Assembly (NCBI GenBank): GCA_965602945.1
Contig: CBFDBC010000026.1
Location: 1 to 23,481 of the forward strand
Reading direction: 5' to 3'
Length of the DNA stretch: 23,481 nt
DNA from: JAUXEH01 sp965602945
Lineage (GTDB): Bacteria > Acidobacteriota > Aminicenantia > Aminicenantales > Aminicenantaceae
Numbering within the stretch: the stretch's first letter is position 1; the number at the start of each line of letters is the position of its first letter. The position numbers and the translations under genes were made by a program. This document shows, in pieces, positions 1-6,363 of the stretch. Under the pieces are notes generated by a model, which worked only from the letters and a program-made list of their open reading frames with translations, had not been told where the DNA came from and searched no databases.

Positions 1-21
1 CGGGAAATTGTGATAATATAG
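1..21 (+). CDS. 3' end of a preceding gene (six codons, partial)
   Basis: Frame 1 reads R-E-I-V-I-I followed by TAG at 19-21, which is 16 bases before the gmk start. That spacing is what an upstream operon member would give. In many bacteria the gene before gmk encodes a YicC-family or RemA-family protein, and a YicC-like C-terminus is conceivable, but six residues cannot identify it. Other frames also close within the first bases, so this assignment is tentative. Confidence 0.25.
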   Translation, partial: REIVII

Positions 22-37
22 GCTCAGGGAAAGACAG

Positions 38-646
38 ATGCTGTTTGTGATCAGCGGCCCTTCGGGCTGTGGGAAATCTACGCTGGTGCATTACGTCCTG
101 GCTGCGCTGCCGGGGCTCGCGTTCTCCGTGTCTCACACCACGCGCCCCCGCCGCGAGGGAGAGAGAGACGGGGAGGACTACCATTTCGTGGGCAAGGAAG
201 AGTTCGAAAAAATGATCGCAGAGAGCCGGCTGGCGGAATGGGCGGTCGTGCACGGGAATCACTACGGCACCTCCAAGCGGGAGCTGGAGCTCAGGGGCGC
301 CTCCAATACGGATGTGATCCTGGACATCGATGTCCAGGGTGCCAGGCAGATAAGGGAGAAATACAAAAAGGGCCTGTTTATTTTTATACTTCCCCCTTCC
401 TTTTCCCAGCTGAAAGAGCGGCTCGTTAAAAGAGGGAAGGACGCCCCGGATGTCATCAGCATGCGGCTCGCCATGGCGAGGAAGGAGATCCGCTCCTACC
501 CTCAGTTCGACTACATCATCATCAACGAGACGCTCGAGACCGCGAAGCGGGAGATCGAGTCCATCATCCTGAGTGAAAGATGCCGCCTCAAGAAAAGGCA
601 GAAGGGCATCATACCCATACTGAGGAGCTTTGCCGAGCCCGAATAG
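38..646 (+). CDS. gmk: Guanylate kinase
   Basis: Cytosolic enzyme that phosphorylates GMP (and dGMP) to GDP with ATP, needed for GTP supply. The 202-residue product has the usual family length. The P-loop GPSGCGKST lies at residues 7-15, followed by the GMP-binding segment SHTTRPRREGE and GEDYHFV, and the ILDIDVQGARQI segment near residue 95. The ATG at 38 is preceded by AGGGA at 26-30, seven bases upstream. The stop at 644-646 lies 19 bases before the coaBC start, so the two are probably cotranscribed. In many bacteria rpoZ sits between gmk and coaBC; it is absent from this junction. All expected motifs are present, so the identification is secure. Confidence 0.97.
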   Translation: MLFVISGPSGCGKSTLVHYVLAALPGLAFSVSHTTRPRREGERDGEDYHFVGKEEFEKMIAESRLAEWAVVHGNHYGTSKRELELRGASNTDVILDIDVQGARQIREKYKKGLFIFILPPSFSQLKERLVKRGKDAPDVISMRLAMARKEIRSYPQFDYIIINETLETAKREIESIILSERCRLKKRQKGIIPILRSFAEPE

Positions 647-665
647 AGGGCGGGAGGCCGCTGTA

Positions 666-1880
666 ATGAAAAAGACCATCGTTCTCGGTGTGAGTTCCTC
701 GATCAGCCTTTACAAGGCGTGTGAGATCGTCCGTCTCCTGCAGAAACGCGACCTTCAGGTCCAGGTGATCATGACGCCGAATGCGGGGAAGCTGATCTCT
801 CCGCGGCTGTTCCAGGCCCTCACAGGCGAGGAGGTCTTCGTGGATCTGTTCGCCGGCGCGTCCGTGGAACGGGTCGCTCACATCGACCTGGCCCGCGAGG
901 CGGCGCTGTTACTGGTCGCGCCGGCCACCGCCAACGTGATCGGAAAATTCGCAGCTGGGATCGCCGATGATTTCCTGACCACGTTTCACCTGGCGGCCAC
1001 CTGCCCCGTTGTGATCGCTCCCGCCATGAACGAAAACATGTACCTTCACGGCCAGACCCAGGCAAACATTGACTCGCTGAAAAGCCGGGGGGCCCGGTTC
1101 GTTCTGCCCGGCAGGGGACAGCTGGCCTGCGGCGACGAGGGGTGGGGGCGGCTGGCTGAGCCTGAAGAGATCGTCGAGGCGAGCCTGGAGGCGTTATCCC
1201 GGACGACCGGCCTGAAAGGGCAGAGGGTTCTGGTAACGGCCGGGCCGACCCGGGAAGCCGTCGATCCGGTCCGGTATTTCACCAACCGCTCTTCAGGCAG
1301 GATGGGGTACGCCCTGGCCGAGGAGGCGGTGAGCCGGGGTGCCGAGGTCTTCCTCGTCTCCGGCCCGGTATCGCTCCCCGTTCCCGTGAGGGAGGATCAT
1401 GTCCGGAGGACCGAGACCGCGGCCGAGATGGAAACGGCTGTTCTGGAGCTTGCCGGCGAGGTCGACATCGTCATCATGGCTGCGGCCGTGGCGGATTTCC
1501 GTCCTGCCCGCGCTGAGGAAAACAAGATAAAGAAAACCGGAGCCGACCTGAAGCTCAGCCTGGTCCGAACGCCGGATATCCTGGCGGTACTGGGGAAGCG
1601 CAAGGGCGGGCCCATCCTGGTGGGATTCGCTGCCGAGACAGAGAAGATCGAAGAGAACGCCCGGAAGAAGCTGCAGGACAAGAACCTGGACATGCTCGTG
1701 GCCAACGACGTGTCCCGGCCGGATGTGGGATTCGGATCCGATTTTAACCGTGTTTTTGTTGTAAAACGGGACGGAGGGTCATTCGAAACGGAGAAAATGA
1801 GCAAAAGTGAGATCAGCCGCGTCATCTTTAATGAGATCGAGGGGATCATTGCACGAGAAGAAGACCCGGCTACTCCGTGA
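666..1880 (+). CDS. coaBC: Bifunctional phosphopantothenoylcysteine decarboxylase / phosphopantothenate-cysteine ligase
   Basis: Two-domain enzyme of coenzyme A synthesis. It joins cysteine to 4'-phosphopantothenate (CoaB) and decarboxylates the product to 4'-phosphopantetheine (CoaC), using FMN. The 404-residue protein starts with the flavoprotein CoaC domain: catalytic His72 in the AHIDLA context, the PATAN FMN motif from Pro86, the PAMNENM substrate motif and Cys155 in LACGDEG. The CoaB domain begins near residue 190 with VLVTAGPTREAVDPVR and the FTNRSSGRMG loop, and later has the ADFRP and NKIKK segments. The ATG at 666 is chosen over the upstream in-frame ATG at 630 because GGGAGG (652-657) sits eight bases before it and the protein then starts MKKTIVLGVSSS, as in the family. 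The 3' end overlaps the glycosylase gene. Confidence 0.96.
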   Translation: MKKTIVLGVSSSISLYKACEIVRLLQKRDLQVQVIMTPNAGKLISPRLFQALTGEEVFVDLFAGASVERVAHIDLAREAALLLVAPATANVIGKFAAGIADDFLTTFHLAATCPVVIAPAMNENMYLHGQTQANIDSLKSRGARFVLPGRGQLACGDEGWGRLAEPEEIVEASLEALSRTTGLKGQRVLVTAGPTREAVDPVRYFTNRSSGRMGYALAEEAVSRGAEVFLVSGPVSLPVPVREDHVRRTETAAEMETAVLELAGEVDIVIMAAAVADFRPARAEENKIKKTGADLKLSLVRTPDILAVLGKRKGGPILVGFAAETEKIEENARKKLQDKNLDMLVANDVSRPDVGFGSDFNRVFVVKRDGGSFETEKMSKSEISRVIFNEIEGIIAREEDPATP

Positions 1881-2526
1881 CCTGAAGGACCACATCCGCT
1901 ATCTGGACGAGCTGGGCGCCGGATTCGTATCCCCGACTGACCGGCCGGCAACTACTCCCTCCACCGGGGGGGGGCTGCAGGGCCTGGAGTCAGAGGTCCG
2001 CCAATGCGTTCAGTGCCCCCTGGCCGGGAGCCGGACCCTGGCCGTTCCGGGCGAAGGCAGCGCCGATGCCGGTCTCATGTTCATCGGCGAGGGCCCGGGT
2101 CACGACGAAGACCTGCAGGGGCGGCCCTTTGTGGGCCGGGCCGGCCAGCTGTTGACCAGGATCATCGAAGCCATGGGCCTCTCCCGGGAACAGGTCTACA
2201 TCACCAATATCGTCAAGTGCCGCCCTCCCGAAAACCGCAATCCCTCCGGCGATGAGATCGCGGCCTGCGCTCCCTATCTCCTGCGGCAGCTTGAGTTGAT
2301 CCGGCCCCGGGTCATCGTTTCCCTGGGCAACGTACCCACACATCATCTGCTGGGTCTCAAGGCGGGGATCACCTCCCTGCGGGGGACCTTTCAGGAACAT
2401 GCGGGGATCCCGGTCATGCCCACCTTTCACCCCTCCTATCTGGTCCGGAACGAGCAGAATCGGGAACTGAAGCGGATGGTATGGGAGGACATGAAGCAGG
2501 TGATGGCCCTTCTGGGCGAGAAATGA
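1849..2526 (+). CDS. Family 4 uracil-DNA glycosylase, iron-sulfur type
   Basis: Removes uracil from DNA to start base excision repair. With the TTG at 1849 the protein has 225 residues and begins LHEKKTRLLRDL; an in-frame ATG at 1831 is the alternative. TTG is preferred because GAGGGG (1839-1844) is placed as a ribosome binding site, but this is not certain. Family 4 marks are clear: the GEGPGHDEDLQGRPFVGRAG motif, CRPPENRNP, and the C-terminal HPSYLVR motif. Cys53, Cys56, Cys124 and Cys140 have the spacing of the 4Fe-4S ligands. An N-terminal helix and a low-complexity linker (residues about 30-45) precede the catalytic domain; the linker contains a run of nine G. The gene overlaps coaBC upstream and shares ATGA with priA downstream, suggesting translational coupling. 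Confidence 0.93.
   Translation: MHEKKTRLLRDLKDHIRYLDELGAGFVSPTDRPATTPSTGGGLQGLESEVRQCVQCPLAGSRTLAVPGEGSADAGLMFIGEGPGHDEDLQGRPFVGRAGQLLTRIIEAMGLSREQVYITNIVKCRPPENRNPSGDEIAACAPYLLRQLELIRPRVIVSLGNVPTHHLLGLKAGITSLRGTFQEHAGIPVMPTFHPSYLVRNEQNRELKRMVWEDMKQVMALLGEK
1966..1974 (+). repeat. Mononucleotide tract G9 inside the glycosylase gene
   Basis: Nine consecutive G encode the Gly-Gly-Gly part of the linker before the first iron-sulfur cysteine. A tract of this length is prone to slippage, which would frameshift the protein before its catalytic domain. Whether it varies is not visible from one sequence. Confidence 0.6.
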
Positions 2527-4673
2527 GTGTGTATGCCGAGGTGGTCTTCGCCCTCCCCGTTGATCAGAGCTACACCTACTCCGTGCCTGACGACCTGGCG
2601 CAGAGGCTCGAGGTCGGGGTGCGGGTGCTGGCCCCTCTTGGCCGCCGGTGCCTGACAGGTTACGTGACCCGGATCAGGCACAGGCGCCCGTCCGGTGGCT
2701 TCGAGCTCAAGGCCCTGCAGGAGATCCTGGATGAAGACCCGGTTTTTTCCTCCGGGTTCCTGAAATTCACCCGAAGATTGGCGGACTGGTATTATGCTTC
2801 GTGGGGCGAGGTACTGCAGGCCGCGCTCCCCCCGTCTCTTATCATCCGGAGCCGAACCCGCTTCGCGTTGCGGGAGGAGCCGATCCCAGACAAGGACCTG
2901 GACCGGCTGACGCCCGATGAGGCGCGTCTCGTCGAAATGTTGGGCGGGAAAGCCTACACCGAGAGGCACATCCGGAGACTGCTCCCGCAGGTGGATGTTT
3001 CCTCCCTCCTGGGCCGGCTGGAAAGGCGGGGGGTTGTGTCCCGGATAAGGGAGATGAAGCGCGTCAGGGGCCGGGCCTCCGAGCCCGCGGCCCGGCCGGT
3101 CTCCCAGCTGGAGCTGGATTTTTCCCTGGACCGGGATTCGCTCCAAGCGGCCCGGGATATGGGCCGTGTCCTGGGCGGGGACGGCCACAGCGCGGTCTAT
3201 CTGCATGCCGCGGCCGACAGGAGGAAGGCGATCTATCTGTATCTGCTCAAGTGGAACTCGGGCCTGAAGCGGACGGCGCTGGTCCTGGTCCCTGAGATCG
3301 CACAGAGCGAGGGGCTGCGCCTGGATCTCGAGCAGAAGCTGGGCGAGAGCGTGGCCGTGCTGCACAGCCGCCTCACACCCGCCCAGAGGGGCGTGCAGTG
3401 GCAGAGGATCCGGTCCGGGCAGGTGCATGTGGCCATAGGGCCGCGCTCGGCCCTTTTCGCCCCCCTGGAAAACCTGGGACTCGTGATCGTGGAGGAGGAA
3501 CAGGACCCGTCCTACTTTCAGAAGGAAACCCCCGCTTTTGATGCGCGCAGGGGAGCTCTGCTTCGCGCCCGGCAGGCGGGCGCCCTGCTGGTCTTTGGGT
3601 CCGCGTGGCCTTCGGTGGAGACCCTGCACAGGGCCCACAAAAACAGGGAAGTGGTACACCTGCCCGGCTCCCCGCAGATGGGATATGTGGAGATCCTGGA
3701 CGATTCCCGCTCCGCCGGCCTGATCCACGGGAGGATCGTCGAGCGCGTGCGAAGGCGCCTGGAGGCCAAACGGGAGCCGGTCCTGGTCTTCTGCAGCCGG
3801 CGGGGATACGCGTCGTTCCTGAGATGCTCACGCTGCCGACACATCTTCCGATGCCCGCGCTGTGACGTGACCATGCCTTTCCACAAAAAAGAAAACCGCC
3901 TGCTCTGCCATACCTGCGGGCATACACAGGCGGTGTCCTCAACCTGCCCGGACTGCGGTGGACGGATGGTTACCGGCCGGGACCCGGGGATCGAGGTCAT
4001 CGCAGAAGAGTTCCAGAGGCATTTCCCCCAAAGACGTGTCGTGAGTTTTGACCGGGATGCCGCCGCCTCCGCGGACCGGGAAAGGATCCTGAACGATTTT
4101 GAAGAGGGCCGGATCGACATCCTCCTGGGCACTCCCTATCTGGCGCACCGCTTGAACCTTCCTCCCGCCGGCCTGGTGGCCGTGTTCCATCCGGAAACCG
4201 CATTGAGTGCTCCGGATTTCCAGGCCGGGCAGCGGGCCGCGCACAACCTGCGGCAGGTCATCCGCTACCTGTCTCCGTCCAGGGACAGCGAACTCCTGAT
4301 CCAGACCGAATTCCCGTGGCATCACTGCATCCGCCCCGTGGCCCTGGGCCGTTTCGAAGACTTTTACGCCAAAGAGATCCAGTACCGGCAGACACTGGGC
4401 TACCCGCCCTTTTCCTACATGGCAGAGGTCGTGTTTCAGGGGGAGAACCTGAGGAGCCTGGCAAACAGGACCCGGGATTTTGCCCAGCTGGTGGACGAAA
4501 CGGAAACAGGCGTCGAGATCCTGGGGCCAGCGCTAGCCCCGGTGTCACGCATCCGGGGGAGGAACCGGGTCCAGATGTTCGTCAAGTCACACCGCAAGAG
4601 CCGGCTGGATCAGGCTTTGCGCGGCCCGCTGGGCCGTGTCAAGACCCGGCGCTCGGTCCACATCTTCAGCTGA
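2523..4673 (+). CDS. priA: Primosomal protein N' (PriA) with degenerate helicase motifs
   Basis: PriA recognises stalled or repaired forks and reloads the replisome. The 716-residue product follows the family layout: N-terminal DNA-binding domain (VVFALPVDQSYTYSVPD), winged-helix region, helicase lobes with an inserted zinc module, and C-terminal domain. The four zinc-binding CxxC pairs begin at Cys435 (CSRC, CPRC, CHTC, CPDC) and are intact. The ATPase motifs are not: the Walker A position (residues 229-236) reads AAADRRKA instead of GVTGSGKT-like sequence, the DEEH box is EEEQ (324-327), and motif VI (QVAGRAGR in active PriA) reads QVIRYLSPS. Unwinding by this protein is therefore unlikely. 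The frame is otherwise open and full-length, so this is not decay. The ATG at 2523 overlaps the glycosylase stop (ATGA); the upstream in-frame ATG at 2481 lies inside that gene. Confidence 0.93.
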   Translation: MSVYAEVVFALPVDQSYTYSVPDDLAQRLEVGVRVLAPLGRRCLTGYVTRIRHRRPSGGFELKALQEILDEDPVFSSGFLKFTRRLADWYYASWGEVLQAALPPSLIIRSRTRFALREEPIPDKDLDRLTPDEARLVEMLGGKAYTERHIRRLLPQVDVSSLLGRLERRGVVSRIREMKRVRGRASEPAARPVSQLELDFSLDRDSLQAARDMGRVLGGDGHSAVYLHAAADRRKAIYLYLLKWNSGLKRTALVLVPEIAQSEGLRLDLEQKLGESVAVLHSRLTPAQRGVQWQRIRSGQVHVAIGPRSALFAPLENLGLVIVEEEQDPSYFQKETPAFDARRGALLRARQAGALLVFGSAWPSVETLHRAHKNREVVHLPGSPQMGYVEILDDSRSAGLIHGRIVERVRRRLEAKREPVLVFCSRRGYASFLRCSRCRHIFRCPRCDVTMPFHKKENRLLCHTCGHTQAVSSTCPDCGGRMVTGRDPGIEVIAEEFQRHFPQRRVVSFDRDAAASADRERILNDFEEGRIDILLGTPYLAHRLNLPPAGLVAVFHPETALSAPDFQAGQRAAHNLRQVIRYLSPSRDSELLIQTEFPWHHCIRPVALGRFEDFYAKEIQYRQTLGYPPFSYMAEVVFQGENLRSLANRTRDFAQLVDETETGVEILGPALAPVSRIRGRNRVQMFVKSHRKSRLDQALRGPLGRVKTRRSVHIFS

Positions 4674-4690
4674 CTCTGAGAGAAGCTCCC

Positions 4691-4709
4691 CTGGGGGAAC
4701 GTCCCCCAG
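4691..4709. other. Perfect stem-loop between priA and its terminator
   Basis: CTGGGGGA (4691-4698) and TCCCCCAG (4702-4709) form a perfect 8-base-pair stem with a three-base loop. No T run follows on the plus strand, so alone it does not look like an intrinsic terminator. It lies in the convergent gap between priA and the last lipoprotein gene and could protect 3' ends. Confidence 0.45.
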
Positions 4710-4720
4710 ACATAACAAGA

Positions 4721-4746
4721 CGCCCTCGAGGGGCGACTTTTTATTT
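4721..4746 (+). terminator. Intrinsic terminator after priA
   Basis: CGCCC (4721-4725) pairs with GGGCG (4731-4735) across a five-base loop and is followed by ACTTTTTATTT. This ends the gmk-coaBC-udg-priA unit. On the minus strand the same hairpin is followed only by a mixed T-containing stretch, so it may serve the lipoprotein operon weakly in the other direction. Confidence 0.7.
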
Positions 4747-4767
4747 AGGAGGAGAGTGGCTAATGTC

Positions 4768-5688
4768 TTAGTTTGTACCCGGAGCCTTGATCAGCCGCAG
4801 GCCCATGGTCTTGTGGATATAATATTTATCCTCGGGATCTATCCCATCGGGATCATAGCCAGGGGGGAGTTGGATATGGATCCAATCGGTTTCCGGTTGG
4901 CCCTGGATCCAGACTGCGGCATCGCCGGTTAACATGTTGCCGGTCGGGCCGATGTAGAGTAGCTCCGCGACCCCCTGGGCATCGGTTACGGCAAAGGTCT
5001 TCCTGGTGCCGTCCGCGAATTCGCCTTCCGCGCCGGGGGGGCCGTTGAAGCCGGTTATTTCAAAGAACACCTTGCGTCCCACGACCGGTACGCCGTTCCC
5101 GTATGTGTAGGTGCCGCGGATCTTGGAAGTCGGATGAGCCGTATCGCACCAGAGCACGTTGGGGAAGGCCTGAAGCTCGAACTCGATCTCCAGGTCGGCC
5201 AGCACGTCGCCCACGATGTGGATGGGGCAGAGCTCGCTGATCTCTTCCTTGCCCTGCCAACCCACCCAGGCGTAGACATAGAGGGTGAAGTTATCGAAGA
5301 CATCCAGCTCAGAGGCGATCGGACCCGTGTAGGTGACCGAGGCCCTACCGGAGCCGTCCGTCACCTTGGACACCACGGTCATGGAATTGTCCAGGTTACC
5401 GACATTCGCCTTGAAACCGGCCGCATCACGCACCTCGAAGTGTATGGTCTTGCCGCCTTGCGCCTGCCCGTCGAACTTGTAAAGGTGGGCGGTGATGACT
5501 GCCGTCTGGCGTGCTTCCCGCCCGGCCGCGATCACGTTAGGGGATGCGCCGAGCTTGATGATGGTGGCCAGCGTGGAAGGACCGGTGGGGTCAGGTACTC
5601 CCAAGGTATCCCGCTTACACGAGCTCGAGGCCGCGGCCATCAAAATAACCAGACTGATCGCTAATATCGTGTATTTTTTCTGATTCAT
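4768..5688 (-). CDS. Putative lipoprotein with two Ig-like (Big-type) repeats, last gene of the pil operon
   Basis: I do not recognise a named gene. With the ATG at 5688 the protein has 306 residues: basic start MNQKKY, a hydrophobic stretch to residue 20, and Cys24. The lipobox reads SSSC, atypical at the -3 position, so lipidation is likely but not certain. Two beta-rich segments follow (about residues 38-130 and 145-265), each closing on a similar motif, VTDGSGRASVTYTGP and VTDAQGVAELLYIGP. This resembles bacterial Ig-like (Big_1/invasin type) repeats. ATG 5688 is preferred over an ATG at 5706, which overlaps the previous stop, because AAGGACCAGG precedes it closely. The location after pilQ and the first lipoprotein suggests a pilus-associated or surface-exposed role, but its function is unknown. 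Confidence 0.8.
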   Translation of the reverse strand: MNQKKYTILAISLVILMAAASSSCKRDTLGVPDPTGPSTLATIIKLGASPNVIAAGREARQTAVITAHLYKFDGQAQGGKTIHFEVRDAAGFKANVGNLDNSMTVVSKVTDGSGRASVTYTGPIASELDVFDNFTLYVYAWVGWQGKEEISELCPIHIVGDVLADLEIEFELQAFPNVLWCDTAHPTSKIRGTYTYGNGVPVVGRKVFFEITGFNGPPGAEGEFADGTRKTFAVTDAQGVAELLYIGPTGNMLTGDAAVWIQGQPETDWIHIQLPPGYDPDGIDPEDKYYIHKTMGLRLIKAPGTN

Positions 5689-5702
5689 TGTCCTGGTCCT
5701 TC

Positions 5703-6350
5703 TCATTGGATTTGACTGCCTGCGGCGGAAGCAGCGCTTCCACCACTTGTGTTGGCATAATTGGCAAAGTGGATGGTGAGGTGGCCGGTGGCCTTGACGG
5801 CCCTGCCGGTTATGTCCTTACCGAAAAATACCACCTTGGCTATGCAGGTGATCACGCCCAGGTCGCGCCCAGTGTGCAGGTCGACAAGAGGGGGTTCGGC
5901 CTTGGCCGCCGCACGGACAACGGTGAAGGAGATGTCTCGGCTGTTGTCGACGGAGATGAGAGCGGAGAGCGAGCCTTCATGGGCGTAAGGGACGTCGACA
6001 CCCTCGGTGTTGCGCCCGTCTGTCCGGGAATAGCTCACCTGGTACCGGTCGACGGTGACGCTGTTGAGATTGGAGGGACCCGTGAGTGAAGCCGGGTCCA
6101 GCAGCCTGACCGTGAGCGAGGCGACGGCAGGATCGGCGTAGATGGTGGTGATACCTTCATCCGGATCCTCGAACAGGACGTCCGATTCCAGATAATTGGC
6201 CAGGTTTCCTTCCATGTCTTCACCCATGAGGTTGTTGACGATCAGCATGCTGGCCGAGGTCGTCTCGTTCTCGATGGGATTGCAGGCGACCAGTGCGAAG
6301 GCCAGCGGGATCACGGCTAAAAGCTTAATGGCAAATGTTATTTTTTTCAT
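5703..6350 (-). CDS. Putative lipoprotein of unknown function, downstream of pilQ
   Basis: Not recognised as a named family. The 215-residue product has a lipoprotein signal: MKK start, hydrophobic segment residues 4-19, and lipobox L20-V21-A22-C23. The mature part is acidic and then beta-rich (for example VTVDRYQVSYSR and ISFTVVRAAAKAE), consistent with one or two small beta-sandwich domains, and ends in a Ser/Gly/Ala-rich tail. The ATG at 6350 is favoured over a GTG at 6359 because AGGGTGG precedes it by five bases. It begins 13 bases after the pilQ stop and its own stop is 14 bases before the next lipoprotein start, so it belongs to the pil transcript. Outer-membrane attachment near the secretin is plausible but inferred from position. 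Confidence 0.8.
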   Translation of the reverse strand: MKKITFAIKLLAVIPLAFALVACNPIENETTSASMLIVNNLMGEDMEGNLANYLESDVLFEDPDEGITTIYADPAVASLTVRLLDPASLTGPSNLNSVTVDRYQVSYSRTDGRNTEGVDVPYAHEGSLSALISVDNSRDISFTVVRAAAKAEPPLVDLHTGRDLGVITCIAKVVFFGKDITGRAVKATGHLTIHFANYANTSGGSAASAAGSQIQ

Positions 6351-6363
6351 GGTAGCCACCCTG

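Noticed and set aside
2436..3728. Minus-strand open frame of 430 codons opposite priA
   Set aside because: No recognisable domain or ribosome site; it covers the coding strand of a clear PriA homologue.
4747..4932. Strong Shine-Dalgarno-like AGGAGGAGA after the priA terminator, followed by a GTG frame and by ATG-TCT-TAG
   Set aside because: The GTG is too close to the site, the ATG frame ends after two codons, and the longer frame runs antisense into the lipoprotein gene. It is probably chance, though a vestigial start cannot be excluded.
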